A DNA stretch of 64,000 nucleotides from Megalonaias nervosa (lineage: Eukaryota > Mollusca > Bivalvia > Unionida > Unionidae). The translations under genes and the position numbers were made by a program. Under the pieces are notes generated by a model. It had not been told where the DNA came from and did no database searches. It saw only the letters and a program-made list of their open reading frames with translations. Of the stretch, positions 23,531-32,668 are shown piece after piece. The stretch lies in contig JAECUM010001124.1 of NCBI GenBank assembly GCA_016617855.1, forward strand, positions 1 to 64,000, read 5' to 3'. Every line of letters starts with the position of its first letter. Position 1 is the stretch's first letter.

Positions 23531-23873
23531 TCCTAAAACATTAAAACGTTCCGTGAAAAAAGTCACTTTTAAACCTGTGTTAGTGTCAATACCAGAAGAA
23601 CAGTCTGTCACCGAGGAAAACCACTCTCTTCAAGACAGGACTGTCATTGACATTCCTGAAAGACCATTTCGGGAGGACCCTTGTGTGACTGAACCAAGGA
23701 ATGTACAGACTCTCAGACAATTACACACTACTCCTATGATTTCACCTCTTGATCACAAAAAATGTTGTACAGAGACTTGTTTATATTCCACTATGGTCGT
23801 TTTGTTGTGTTTTTTATTCCTGTACTTAACCATATGGCTTTTATGTATTTTTGTCTTTCGTGTTGTTCACTAA
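23514..23873 (+). CDS. Small C-terminally anchored membrane protein (119 aa)
   Basis: ATG at 23514 (MPKICNPK). The N-terminal 85 residues are polar. A single strong transmembrane segment of about 25 residues (MVVLLCFLFLYLTIWLLCIFVF) ends the protein, so tail-anchored topology is likely. The stop codon overlaps an AATAAA signal. The role is unknown; it could be a late membrane or exit protein. Confidence 0.6.
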   Translation: MPKICNPKTLKRSVKKVTFKPVLVSIPEEQSVTEENHSLQDRTVIDIPERPFREDPCVTEPRNVQTLRQLHTTPMISPLDHKKCCTETCLYSTMVVLLCFLFLYLTIWLLCIFVFRVVH

Positions 23874-23912
23874 TAAAGATGACAATAAACGTGTCCTGAA
23901 AAAGTATAAAAA
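23872..23912 (+). promoter_or_regulatory. Poly(A) signal followed by the ATPase promoter
   Basis: AATAAA at 23872-23877, with a second AATAAA a few bases on, ends the upstream transcript. TATAAAAA at 23905-23912 lies 60 nt before the ATPase start codon. This is a compact terminator-promoter junction and contrasts with the stem-loop ends of the outer genes. Confidence 0.6.
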
Positions 23913-23971
23913 CTCTTGTCTTGTCTGTCTTCGTGTCACAAGTGACATTTTATTACACTACTACTACTACT

Positions 23972-24700
23972 ATGGCTACCTCTACTGTCTCTGCTCCCTC
24001 TTCCTCCACTGTCAAAGTCATTGACGAACACGTAGATCGGACTAGTTGGGAGGCCTTGTATCTTCGCCATCCCTTTAACATGCTTATTGCTGGACCAAGA
24101 GGTTCAGACAAAACCGAATTTGTCAAAAGTTTGATCGAACATAAACATCATTTGATCGATCGTCCTCCTCAACGAATCGTGTGGTGCTATAAAGAGTGGC
24201 AATCGGCGTACAGCCTTCTGCGAGAAAGTCAAGGCGATTCCATCGTCTTTGTGGAAGGCATTCCTGTCGAAGACGACGGAATCGTGTCTGACCCTAGTCA
24301 AACTCATTTGGTTATTTTTGACGACATGTTAGGAGAAGACGAAGAAGAAATTAAACTGTGGTTTACGCGCAAAGGGCATCATCGTAATGCCAGTGTCATT
24401 TACATTACCCAAAATTTGTTTCAACAAAGTAAAGCCCATCGTACCATCAGTCTCAATGCTCATTACTTGGTGTTGTTTAAAAGCCCTAGAGATAAATCGC
24501 AAGTACAAGTCTTAGCCAAACAGTTAGGAACGCCTTGGCTGATTCATGCGTACGACGATGCCACTCAAACCCCACACGCTTATTTACTCGTGGATTTAAA
24601 ACCCACTACTCCCGATTATTTGCGATTTCGTACCCATCTGTTTCACCCCTGGTGCCAAGACGGAGGACCTATCGTGTACACGTCTCCGTCGTCGACTTAA
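23972..24700 (+). CDS. Genome-packaging ATPase (FtsK/HerA family) with altered P-loop
   Basis: 242 residues from the ATG at 23972; upstream in-frame TTG and GTG codons are ignored because the TATA box is at 23905. Walker A is GPRGSDKT (residues 41-48), where the family has GxxGxGKT; the second conserved Gly is Asp here. Walker B is HLVIFDDML (residues 112-120). A conserved RKGHHRN/YITQNLFQQ segment follows. The enzyme would pump the genome into the capsid. The Asp for Gly change would be expected to damage nucleotide binding, so this is either decay or an unusual variant. Confidence 0.9.
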   Translation: MATSTVSAPSSSTVKVIDEHVDRTSWEALYLRHPFNMLIAGPRGSDKTEFVKSLIEHKHHLIDRPPQRIVWCYKEWQSAYSLLRESQGDSIVFVEGIPVEDDGIVSDPSQTHLVIFDDMLGEDEEEIKLWFTRKGHHRNASVIYITQNLFQQSKAHRTISLNAHYLVLFKSPRDKSQVQVLAKQLGTPWLIHAYDDATQTPHAYLLVDLKPTTPDYLRFRTHLFHPWCQDGGPIVYTSPSST

Positions 24701-24715
24701 TCACCCCAAAAAATC

Positions 24716-24723
24716 TATAAAAA
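24716..24723 (+). promoter_or_regulatory. TATA box of the basic core protein gene
   Basis: TATAAAAA, 45 bp before the ATG at 24761, with the same form as the box before the ATPase gene. Confidence 0.6.
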
Positions 24724-24760
24724 CCTCGGTCACTTGGACTCTGTCTCACACATTGTCAAC

Positions 24761-25489
24761 ATGACGTCCCTTCAGTCTCATCTTCCCATTAAATTGATTC
24801 GTGCCTTGTACGGCATCAGTCGCGAAAAAAATCCACAAATACGTGCTCGTGTCTTAGAAGTTAGTCTCAAAGAAGTCTTACGATGGTTTACGGTGACAGC
24901 ACGTCAATTACTGCAAGGCATCATTCAGATTCCACATCAAACCAAACGTTTTTTTGAGAGAAACAAAGTTGCCTTGACGCAACTAGCCGATCCTCGCATC
25001 GACACTCAAACCAAAAAGCAAATCATTTTGAAACCTGGAGGAAGTGGATCTTTAGGAGGTGTCATCATTCGTTCCCTCTTAAAATGGGATCCTAATGCTC
25101 CCAAAGTTGTCCCCAAGAAAAAAGCCACACCCAAACGTACCCAGAAGAAAAAGAAAAAGAGCAAGGGTGTCAAGACCAGGTCACAGCCTCAGAAAAAGAA
25201 AAAGAAAAGCCCACAGAAAACAGCTTTTACTCGCAAGAGAGTGTCTCCAACAACTTCTCCTCCAGCAGTGACACCCTCTTCCTCTTTAGCGGCAGTAGCC
25301 GCGGCTCACAAAGTACCTGCCCCCAAAGTCAAAGTCCAAGAGAGAACGGGTGTGTTACAGAGTTTACTGGATTTGTCCAAGCAAGAACTGTCTCGATTTA
25401 GTCCGTTGCGAACTCCTCCACGGCGTGTGTTACCTGTCATCAAGTTGATACGACGTAAAGACAATCAGTGGCGACGCATTCCAGTATAA
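24761..25489 (+). CDS. Basic core-like protein (242 aa)
   Basis: ATG at 24761. The N-terminal 110 residues are helical and contain KKQIILKPGGSGSLGGVI, a pattern similar to the KxxLxxxGGFLG motif of small Polinton/adenovirus-like virion proteins. The C-terminal half is extremely Lys/Arg-rich with runs of KKKKKK, then Ser/Pro/Ala-rich. That composition suits a DNA-condensing core protein packaged with the genome, as adenovirus core proteins do; this is inference. The frame is intact. Confidence 0.65.
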   Translation: MTSLQSHLPIKLIRALYGISREKNPQIRARVLEVSLKEVLRWFTVTARQLLQGIIQIPHQTKRFFERNKVALTQLADPRIDTQTKKQIILKPGGSGSLGGVIIRSLLKWDPNAPKVVPKKKATPKRTQKKKKKSKGVKTRSQPQKKKKKSPQKTAFTRKRVSPTTSPPAVTPSSSLAAVAAAHKVPAPKVKVQERTGVLQSLLDLSKQELSRFSPLRTPPRRVLPVIKLIRRKDNQWRRIPV

Positions 25490-25546
25490 AATGACCTGAG
25501 GCAAACCATACGGATCAGTATTTTTTGTGCTACTGCACGTCCAAAG

Positions 25547-25807
25547 ATGTTCCCTCCAAGAAGTGTACACCGTTACCATCGTCGTTCTTCTTCTTCGGTC
25601 CAAAAAGGAAAAGGAAAACGAAAAAGACAGTCACGTCATCCTAAGAAGCGCTTAGTCAAACATCGGTGACACTCTCTGAAAAGACACACTCGTCCAAAGA
25701 AAAGGAGAAGCCACCAAAAGGGAGGTTTCTTTGGCCCGTTCCTTGAATTCGATAAGATAGGCGATAAGTTTGTCACAAGGGTAAAGGACAGGCTCCAAAA
25801 AATATAA
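25547..25807 (+). pseudogene. Small Arg/Lys-rich protein, tandem copy 1, nonsense-mutated
   Basis: ATG at 25547. It matches the copy at 25862 (RHxKKRLxKHR, KRHTRPKK and a GGFFG motif). An in-frame TGA at 25667-25669 interrupts it and the frame then continues to 25807. It is probably a DNA-binding virion peptide resembling adenovirus pX/mu. Confidence 0.6.
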
Positions 25808-25861
25808 GATAAAAAGACGCATGTGAAACCATGGACTTTAGTGTATGTTGTGGATCAAAAG

Positions 25862-26059
25862 ATGTCCCCTCATCGTCGTTCTCCTCTCCAGAAAGGGAAA
25901 AGAAAAAGACAGTCTCGTCATGCGAAAAAACGCTTAGCCAAACATCGACGTCACCCCCAGAAAAGACACACTCGTCCAAAGAAAAAGAAGAGCCACCAAA
26001 GAGGAGGATTCTTTGGCGATTTTGGAAAACACATCGTCACCTTTATGACGAAGCGATAG
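25862..26059 (+). CDS. Small Arg/Lys-rich protein, tandem copy 2 (65 aa)
   Basis: ATG at 25862 in the context AAAAGATGTCCCC, which is shared with the neighbouring copies. About 40% basic residues; SHQRGGFFGDFGKH near the C-terminus carries the GGF motif common in small virion proteins of this virus group. Intact. It lies between a nonsense-mutated and a frameshifted paralogue. Confidence 0.65.
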   Translation: MSPHRRSPLQKGKRKRQSRHAKKRLAKHRRHPQKRHTRPKKKKSHQRGGFFGDFGKHIVTFMTKR

Positions 26060-26143
26060 TCCCCCCAAAAGGATAAAAGGCTGTGTGACAAGTCATCGAC
26101 GTTAGTGTATTTTTGGTGTGTGTCCCGGAATCAACAAACAAAG

Positions 26144-26558
26144 ATGTCACCCCGCAAAAGACATTCCTCTTCTACCCCCAAAGGAAAGAAAAGGAAAGGA
26201 CTGCCTCCTCGTTTGGTCAAACATTGGGACATGTTGTCTGTCCTGTCCAAAGCTCCTCCACCCATGCGAAAAAAAACTCATTCAAACGGCCTCCAAAGAT
26301 GTCATCGATACGGTGAGCGAATGTTGTCTGAACGTCTTGAAAGGCACAATACCTTTGACTAAACATCAGAAAAATTGCTTAGCCAAACATCGACACGTTC
26401 TTCGCCAAATGGTCCAAAAGAAAATACCCATTGGTCAAAAGAAAAAGATGTTGGTGCAACGTGGAGGATTTTTACCCCTGTTAGGACTTATTACCAATGT
26501 AGCGAAACCTATACTGAGTGCCATGGGACATATTATACCTGCCATAATTCCAAAATAA
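26144..26558 (+). pseudogene. Basic GGF-motif protein, tandem copy 3, frameshifted
   Basis: ATG at 26144 (MSPRKRHSSS), with the same leader type as copies 1 and 2. The frame changes inside the eight-A run at 26269-26276. The second part reads LTKHQKNCLAKHRHVLRQ, then MLVQRGGFLPLLGLI and a hydrophobic tail to 26558. This is the longest of the three and most like the conserved Polinton pX-type protein. An A-run slip could also be an assembly error. Confidence 0.65.
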
Positions 26559-26622
26559 AAGACCAAGAAGATAAAAGGGACCTCTGAAATCAAAAGATCT
26601 CAGACGTGATCCTTGAAATCTG

Positions 26623-27297
26623 ATGGAAGGACGAAAACTAGCTTTAGTCCCTTACAAACGATGGATGGAATACCATCGTTGGCAAGAACAACGAACCCCA
26701 CATTTACCTCCCAATCCTCATTTGACCGAGATGTCCCAGATACAACACGAACTGCAATCGTTGATGGATCGCAGCGATTTGTCAGAAACGGAAAAATCGC
26801 AACGGTACGGTCAGTTGTTGCAACGACTGCAACTCTTTCACCAGAAAGCTTTAGACGAAACAGCTCCACCCACTCTGAAAGATTTTAAGGCCTTGATGAA
26901 AAGTCCATCACCACCACTACCACCACCACCAGTGGTCAAGACAGACACAACCCCACGAAGGCCTGAGGAAGAAGAGGCACGAGAAGTTTTTCAAACACCG
27001 TCAGCAGCTCCCATTCCTAGTAAGATTGCAGCGTCCTTGTTGACCCCTTCCCCTACACCGCAACGAGAAGAACTTAAAGCTTGGGTTAAAAAGATGATGT
27101 CTACTCCACCTTCGACAGAGGTGAAAAAGAAAGAAGGGAAACCAGAAGTGAAAAAAGAGAAGAAGACCAAAGCCATTCCATTACCACCACTACCTTCCAC
27201 TTCTACGCCCGTGGCACATCGGACACGTAAGACCGTTTCCAAACCACCCCCTCCTTGCATTCAGACTAGCATTCGTGAAAATTGGATCACTTATTAA
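26623..27297 (+). CDS. Conserved LVPY-type structural protein candidate (224 aa)
   Basis: ATG at 26623, intact. It starts with KLALVPYKRWMEY; a short N-terminal LVP-Y/E motif followed by a helical region is common in an uncharacterised Polinton/adintovirus protein. Residues 25-90 are helical; the remainder is Pro- and Lys-rich and disordered. It ends 3 bp before the integrase ATG. The virion role is inferred from gene order only. Confidence 0.6.
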   Translation: MEGRKLALVPYKRWMEYHRWQEQRTPHLPPNPHLTEMSQIQHELQSLMDRSDLSETEKSQRYGQLLQRLQLFHQKALDETAPPTLKDFKALMKSPSPPLPPPPVVKTDTTPRRPEEEEAREVFQTPSAAPIPSKIAASLLTPSPTPQREELKAWVKKMMSTPPSTEVKKKEGKPEVKKEKKTKAIPLPPLPSTSTPVAHRTRKTVSKPPPPCIQTSIRENWITY

Positions 27298-27300
27298 AAC

Positions 27301-28407
27301 ATGGAGAAGGTGTTAACCAGCATTTACTACGATCCAGCTCATCCTGCAGGTTACGGAGGAGTTCAGAAATTGTATCGTGCTGCCAAAACTCGACTGAAAA
27401 GTATCCGTTTACCTCAGGTGCAACGCTGGTTACAAGAACAAGCCACATACACCTTACACAAACCCATTCGACGAAAATTTTCCAGAAGTCGCACCCAAGT
27501 GGAGGGTATCGATCACCAATGGCAAGCCGATTTAGCCGATGTCTCTCATTTAGCCACCTACAATCGTGGCTACAAATATTTGTTTTGTGTCATCGACGTC
27601 TTTTCCAAATTTGCTTGGGTCGTACCATTGACTTCCAAATCGAGCAGTGAGTTAGTGCGAGCCCTCAAACTGGTGTCGAAACAAAGTGGTCGTCACCCTC
27701 TTCGATGGCAAACGGACAAAGGCACCGAATTTCTAAACCAAGCTTTCCAAAAAGAATTGAAGAAACGTGACATTCATTTTTTCACCACGGAGAATCCCGA
27801 AACCAAGGCCAGCATCGTGGAACGTTTTCAACGTACCTTGAAAGAACGCATGTGGAAATATTTTACGCATCAACACACTCTCAAGTACATTGACGTCTTG
27901 CCACACCTTGTTCAATCGTACAACCAATCTTACCATCGGAGCATTGGACGTGCCCCCCAAGAAGTGACTCCCGAGAACGAAGTGACCGTCTTCGAGCGCC
28001 TGTTTGGACCGTCCACGACAGTGCCTGTCCCCAAGAAAGGTGGAGTGTTGGCCTCGGGAGATTGGGTACGCATTGGCAAAACCAAACGCACTTTCGACAA
28101 AGGTTACTTACCCAATTGGACCACCGAATTGTTTCGTGTCACTGAACGTGTGCGTGGTCGTTATCCTCCCGTCTATAAATTAGAAGACATGAACTGAGAA
28201 GTGTTAAAAGGAACGTTTTACTTACCCGAGTTACAACCTGTGACCAAAAAAGAAGACGTGTACGAGATCGAAAGCATTCTCGATCGAAGAACTCGTAAAG
28301 TAGGAAAGAAACGTGTCAAAGAAGTCAAAGTACGTTGGAAAGGATATCCTCCCAGTTTTGACTCTTGGATCGACGCTTCGCAACTCATCGACTATAAAAA
28401 GAAGTGA
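27301..28407 (+). pseudogene. int: Retrovirus-type integrase with chromodomain, interrupted by an in-frame stop
   Basis: ATG at 27301. Residues 1-60 carry the HPAGYGGVQKLY region usual in Polinton integrases. The rve catalytic core has Asp77 (WQADLADV), Asp139 (QTDKGTEF) and Glu174 (ASIVERFQRTLKERMW), a D,D,E triad with about 35 residues between the last two. An SH3-like C-terminal segment follows. An in-frame TGA (28195-28197) ends the first 298 residues; the same frame continues with GTFYLPELQPV and a chromodomain (about 28255-28395: YEIESIL, VRWKGYPPSFDSWID). The enzyme inserts the linear genome into host DNA and the chromodomain would guide target choice. The stop looks like a single-base change. 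Confidence 0.93.
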
Positions 28408-28412
28408 CCATC

Positions 28413-28814
28413 ATGCCCTTCAACACAGTCTCAGCTACTGCAGTGACCACTCCTTCCCCCAGTTCTTCTCTGCAAGATCTACAAAAACAACCCTTGTGGG
28501 TGTGGTGTGGAGAACGTGTGCCTAAAACTCAAATCGTCTTTTTCTGCCAAATCTTTGTGGTGTATTGTGTCATCGGTGCTGCCATTGCCAATTTGAGTTT
28601 GCAACAAGGAGATAAACAATTGTGGACCATTTTACTCAGCAGTTGCATTGGTTACCTTCTTCCCAATCCGTCTCTGAAATATTCCTCTAACGGAAACAAC
28701 AACAACGGGAGTCTTGTGTCCAACGTCAGTTCCAACAGTCACCCTAACCATCCTCTTTTAGACACTCCTCTAACTTCCAGTGACTCCTCGGATACTAGAA
28801 CTGTGGAATTATGA
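28413..28814 (+). CDS. Two-pass small membrane protein conserved in Polintons (133 aa)
   Basis: ATG at 28413. Two hydrophobic segments: TQIVFFCQIFVVYCVIGAAI (about residues 37-56) and LWTILLSSCIGYLLPNPSL (about 67-85). The pattern RVPKxxIVFxxQ...NLSL...LW..LLSSxxGYLLPNP is the one I associate with a short hydrophobic protein that lies just before the penton gene in adintovirus-like elements. The tail is Ser/Asn-rich. Its stop overlaps the penton ATG by 4 bp (ATGA). Confidence 0.7.
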   Translation: MPFNTVSATAVTTPSPSSSLQDLQKQPLWVWCGERVPKTQIVFFCQIFVVYCVIGAAIANLSLQQGDKQLWTILLSSCIGYLLPNPSLKYSSNGNNNNGSLVSNVSSNSHPNHPLLDTPLTSSDSSDTRTVEL

Positions 28815-29731
28815 ACAACCAATTTTACTTAACGTTACCCAGTGACAGTTCCATGGAGGTGTTTCCCAATAACACTTTGTGCTGTTTCTCGGCCAAATTA
28901 CCTCAGGCCATCCGATTGGATCACGAAGCCCATTGGGAAGTGGCTTTGGTGGAAATGATTCACCCTACACAAATCAAAAACATCATCGAAAATCAAAACA
29001 CTTTGACGATAGAAGTTTGGGACGAACAAGTGCAACAAGCCATGGATGAACGCGCTAGTACTGGTGGTGTAGCTGACTTTATCAAAACACCAAACCCCAT
29101 AACTAAACGAACCACTTATCTGTTGAAAATTCCTGCAGGTTATTATTTTAGTGGTCAACATTTGGTGAACACCATAGCTGAGAGGTTCAATTTCATGTTT
29201 AGTAAAGCTTTGGAGAAAGCCAAAAAAAGTGTCACAATCGAGTACCACAAAATATCTCGTCGCCTACTGATGAAATTTTCTGAGGACAAAGTATTGGCCA
29301 TTACATTTTGTCCTGAATTGTATGACATTTTGGGTGGAGACCCTAAGTTAATCAAGATTGCAAACGAAATACCAGCTGTGACCAGTAACGTGGATTTTGC
29401 GAAATATTTTCGATTCCCTATAGAAATGAACCAAGGACTGAATTTGATTTTTGTGTACTCCGATGTGGTGGAGTACAACGTAGTGGGACACACCTCCGTA
29501 CCGTTACTGCGTGTCATTCCTTTCAAAGTGGACTCTGCCACGAAGGTTGACGAGGAAGGTGGAAACACCTATCACGTTCACCGCGAATTTGTAAATCCTC
29601 ACTATTTGTCCGTCAGTAAGCCGTATTTCGACACTGTCAACATTACTATAAAAGGAGATCTGGGACAAAATATTCCATTCACCAAAGGGAAAGTCACAGT
29701 GAAACTCCATTTTCGAAAACGATTACTCTAA
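28811..29731 (+). CDS. Penton-like minor capsid protein (306 aa)
   Basis: Intact, from the ATG at 28811. It opens with FYLTLPSDSSMEVFPNNT and WEVALVEMIHPT, the N-terminal pattern of Polinton minor capsid (vertex) proteins. Near residue 215 it has VYSDVVEYNVVGHTSVPLLRVIPF, another conserved block. It should form the pentameric capsomers at the vertices, partner of the major capsid protein at 30195. Both lie in the same operon-like run with short spacers. Confidence 0.85.
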   Translation: MNNQFYLTLPSDSSMEVFPNNTLCCFSAKLPQAIRLDHEAHWEVALVEMIHPTQIKNIIENQNTLTIEVWDEQVQQAMDERASTGGVADFIKTPNPITKRTTYLLKIPAGYYFSGQHLVNTIAERFNFMFSKALEKAKKSVTIEYHKISRRLLMKFSEDKVLAITFCPELYDILGGDPKLIKIANEIPAVTSNVDFAKYFRFPIEMNQGLNLIFVYSDVVEYNVVGHTSVPLLRVIPFKVDSATKVDEEGGNTYHVHREFVNPHYLSVSKPYFDTVNITIKGDLGQNIPFTKGKVTVKLHFRKRLL

Positions 29732-29744
29732 CTTTTTGTCAGTC

Positions 29745-30185
29745 ATGTATCCTGTGTACCAAGGAGTTGCTCGACAGCGAGGACATGGTTTAGGTGATAT
29801 GCTCAAATCGGCCTTTCGTACAGTGGTTCCCATTTTGAAACCGATGGTGACACGAGGATTGCACGCCTTAAAAGATGCCGCGTTGACGCAAGGTAAAGAA
29901 TTTCTCCAAAATGTCATCATTGACAAACAAAGCCCCAAAGAAGCTTTCTTGAGAGCAGGCAAAAATGTTTTGCTTCAAACGGGCAAAGACCTTTTGGGTC
30001 GGCGAGAAACTCCTATAAATGCCCTGGGCAATGCTGAGTTAGGCATTCCTGCTTCCCTGAGGCCACAGCAAGGACAAGGCAGAAAAAGACGACGAAAACA
30101 CCCTTTCAGAGGACTTCACGCCCCTAGAGCTAGAAAGACAAAGAAAAGAAAAACCGTCCGAGAGTTAGACGTTTTTGATTATTAA
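29745..30185 (+). CDS. Basic minor virion protein with QRGHGLG and DVFDY ends (146 aa)
   Basis: ATG at 29745; an in-frame TTG upstream is ignored. It starts MYPVYQGVARQRGHGLGDML and ends KKRKTVRELDVFDY, with a Lys/Arg-rich region (about residues 108-138) in between. This architecture is typical of a conserved small protein encoded between penton and hexon in adintovirus-like elements, comparable in place to adenovirus pVI/pX. Intact. Confidence 0.7.
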   Translation: MYPVYQGVARQRGHGLGDMLKSAFRTVVPILKPMVTRGLHALKDAALTQGKEFLQNVIIDKQSPKEAFLRAGKNVLLQTGKDLLGRRETPINALGNAELGIPASLRPQQGQGRKRRRKHPFRGLHAPRARKTKKRKTVRELDVFDY

Positions 30186-30194
30186 AAAAGGAAA

Positions 30195-31514
30195 ATGATG
30201 CACCGAGAGTCTTGTGCTTGTTCCAAGTCGGAACTGGATCTGTTTGCCATGCCACCCACCATGATGACGATGCAAGAATCCCAATGGGTCGAATTTCATC
30301 CCGTCTCCTCTTTGGTGGATTCCGCTCCCATCGAGTTTGAAATCAAAGGACAGCCCGAAGATTACATCGATCTGAATAATAGTTACTTGTATCTAAAGCT
30401 GAAAGTGATCAAAACCGACAACACCAATCCGGGAGCCGATGCCGCAGTAGCTCCCGTCAACAATTTCATGCATTCCTTGTTCAGCGAAGTGGATTTGTAC
30501 TTGAATAACAAACTGATCAGCAGTAGCACGGATACTTACCCTTACCGAGCGTACCTAGAAAATCTCTTGACGTACGGAAAAGAGGCCAAGAACACTCATC
30601 TGGATGCTTGCGTGGTATGGAAACCTGACACCGCAGGTGAGAACACGTTTAACGACAGAGCCCTGACAGCCGATGACGATCCTCACAATGTGGGTTTTAA
30701 CGATCGTCGAAGGAAAATCCTGCAAGGTCGTAGTTTAGAACTGATGGATCGTTTGCATTTGGACATGTGGTTGCAAGAGAAGTATTTGCTGAACGGAGTG
30801 GATATTCGCCTGAGACTCAATCGCAGCAGTGTCGCTTTCCATTTGATGGCTCAAGCCAACGAGTACAAAACCATCATCCAAGAAGCCAGACTTTACGTGC
30901 GACGTGTAGAAGTGTTACCTAAAGCGGGAAACGACATCAGTCAAACATTGAGCAGATCGACCGCCAAATATCCGATACGACGTGTCGAAGTGAAAACATT
31001 CACCATTGCTACTGGACTCCGATCCAAGATCGAAGATCATCTGTTCCAAGGACAGTTACCCAAACGTTTAATCGTTGGTATCGTCAGTAATGCAGCCTTC
31101 AACGGAGCCCACGATCAAAATCCTTTCCAGTTTAAGCACTACAGAGTGTCCAAAATTGAAGTCAGTCGCGATGGCAAGACTTTGTGTACCAGACCCTTCG
31201 AACCTAACTTTGCCCAGAAGAATTACTTGAGATCGTACTTGTCCCTGTACGAAGCTACGGGGCAACTAGGAACCAACGCCAGTCACGGTATTTCGTACGA
31301 AGATTATGTCGGAGGTTACACTTTGTGGGCCTTTGATTTCACTCCAGACCAAGGCAGCGACGAGGGACATTTCCACCCTATAAAATCCGGTCAACTGCGT
31401 GTGGAACTTCAGTTTGCAGAAGCTCTCACTGAGACGGTCAACGTCATCCTGTATGCTGAATTCGATAATACCATAGAAATCAACAGTTTGAGAGAAGTCA
31501 TTCTAGACTATTAG
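30195..31514 (+). CDS. Major capsid protein, double jelly-roll (439 aa)
   Basis: Intact, from the ATG at 30195. After a short Cys/His-bearing leader, the first jelly roll begins with WVEFHPVSSL and PIEFEIKGQPEDYIDL, the signature of Polinton hexon-like proteins. Later blocks include FMHSLFSEVDLYLNNKLIS, YPYRAYLENLLTYG, LLNGVDIRLRLNRS and a GLRSKIEDHLFQGQLPKRL region. It ends with INSLREVILDY. The length fits the 430-550 residue range of the family. Trimers would build the icosahedral shell. Confidence 0.92.
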   Translation: MMHRESCACSKSELDLFAMPPTMMTMQESQWVEFHPVSSLVDSAPIEFEIKGQPEDYIDLNNSYLYLKLKVIKTDNTNPGADAAVAPVNNFMHSLFSEVDLYLNNKLISSSTDTYPYRAYLENLLTYGKEAKNTHLDACVVWKPDTAGENTFNDRALTADDDPHNVGFNDRRRKILQGRSLELMDRLHLDMWLQEKYLLNGVDIRLRLNRSSVAFHLMAQANEYKTIIQEARLYVRRVEVLPKAGNDISQTLSRSTAKYPIRRVEVKTFTIATGLRSKIEDHLFQGQLPKRLIVGIVSNAAFNGAHDQNPFQFKHYRVSKIEVSRDGKTLCTRPFEPNFAQKNYLRSYLSLYEATGQLGTNASHGISYEDYVGGYTLWAFDFTPDQGSDEGHFHPIKSGQLRVELQFAEALTETVNVILYAEFDNTIEINSLREVILDY

Positions 31515-31519
31515 ACACA

Positions 31520-32026
31520 ATGGAAGACTCCTATCCCTCTTTAAACAGTGGAGAATCTTTGGACATGGAATGGGAGGATAGCGTGAAAACAGAACCCCAA
31601 GACCAAGTCAAAGAGGACGAGGTAGTCGTCAAGTCCAGATGGCCAGAACAAGAACAACATTTAGTGTCCTGTTTTGCTAAACACCTAGCGAATACAATTA
31701 CGGAATTGTCCAAGAAATATTGTTACGGATGTCAAAACGATCATCCCAGTCAAATTCAACACGATAAATGTATGATGATGAGTCAAGAAGAAAAATTGGA
31801 CGAGTATCTGGACGACGCTTGGAGTCTCATCTCAGAAGAAACCGTGTTGCATGAGTGGTATAAAGGCTTGCGTGATCATTCCTGTCCTCCACTGACTACT
31901 CTAGAGATCTATCGCATCGAAGCTCTCTTAGCCCAGAGTGCGGAGACAAGGCAAAGAAACGGATACTTGACAGATCGTTTCAAACAAAAAGTCAGAATTG
32001 AATTGATGACTTATCATTACCTGTGA
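31520..32026 (+). CDS. Conserved Polinton protein with GC..DHPSQ..H.C motif (168 aa)
   Basis: ATG at 31520, 3 bp after the capsid stop. Centre: YCYGCQNDHPSQIQHDKCMMM, a Cys/His pattern that recurs in an uncharacterised gene between capsid and protease in many adintovirus-like elements. The N-terminus is acidic and the C-terminus helical. Zinc binding by CxxC plus His/Cys is plausible. Function unknown. Intact. Confidence 0.65.
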   Translation: MEDSYPSLNSGESLDMEWEDSVKTEPQDQVKEDEVVVKSRWPEQEQHLVSCFAKHLANTITELSKKYCYGCQNDHPSQIQHDKCMMMSQEEKLDEYLDDAWSLISEETVLHEWYKGLRDHSCPPLTTLEIYRIEALLAQSAETRQRNGYLTDRFKQKVRIELMTYHYL

Positions 32027-32052
32027 AAAAAACAAAAACAACACAACAGAAA

Positions 32053-32609
32053 ATGGATACCTGGGAACTTTATTACCTTTTGAACAATAGTTCGTATACT
32101 GCTTCTTGGAATCCTGTCGTGTGCGCTAAAGATGAACTACCTCATCGCAAACCTAAGACCATCAAGCTTATGTCATCAACACGGACGAAAGTCATCTTCC
32201 AGGCACTCACTGGGTTGCCGTCTACTTCCCTCAAGAGAATTGTGTGGAATATTTTGATTCGTATGGATTACCCCCTTTGGAAGACGATATCATTGACTTT
32301 ATGAGAAGAAATGCCCAGACGACACGATACAATAATGTGAAATTACAAGGTACAGATTCCATGGTGTGTGGACAATATTGTGTATATTTTCTTCATCAAC
32401 GCAGTCTTGGATATCCTTTAGAACATTTAGTGACTTATTTTGATCGTCACTCTTCTAGAAACGATGAGAAAATAGATCGATGGTTTTGTGACCATTATAG
32501 TTATCTTTTGTCTTTAGCTAGGAAACGTAGTGTACATCAATGGCCTCATGACTTCCATCAATGGAAATCTCACATGATTTCACAACGTTGTCAACCTTGT
32601 CAAAAATAA
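32053..32609 (+). pseudogene. Adenain-type cysteine protease, frameshifted
   Basis: ATG at 32053. The first frame covers the N-terminus (CAKDELP). After a shift around 32150-32165 the catalytic His region appears in another frame (YVINTDES, GTHWVAVYFP), followed by EYFDSYGLPP and the catalytic Cys in MVCGQYCVYFL. This order (His, Asp/Glu, Cys) is that of the adenovirus maturation protease family, which cleaves capsid precursors. One frame change is enough to explain the break. An AATAAA lies 54 bp after the stop. Confidence 0.85.
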
Positions 32610-32627
32610 TTTGTTTGATGTTACTTG

Positions 32628-32668
32628 TTACTTGTGACTTATGACTTGTTACTTGTTACTTGAATAAA
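32628..32668 (+). terminator. Poly(A) signal of the capsid/protease run
   Basis: AATAAA at 32663-32668, preceded by short TTACTTG repeats. It marks the end of the polyadenylated core block; downstream genes switch to stem-loop ends. Confidence 0.6.
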
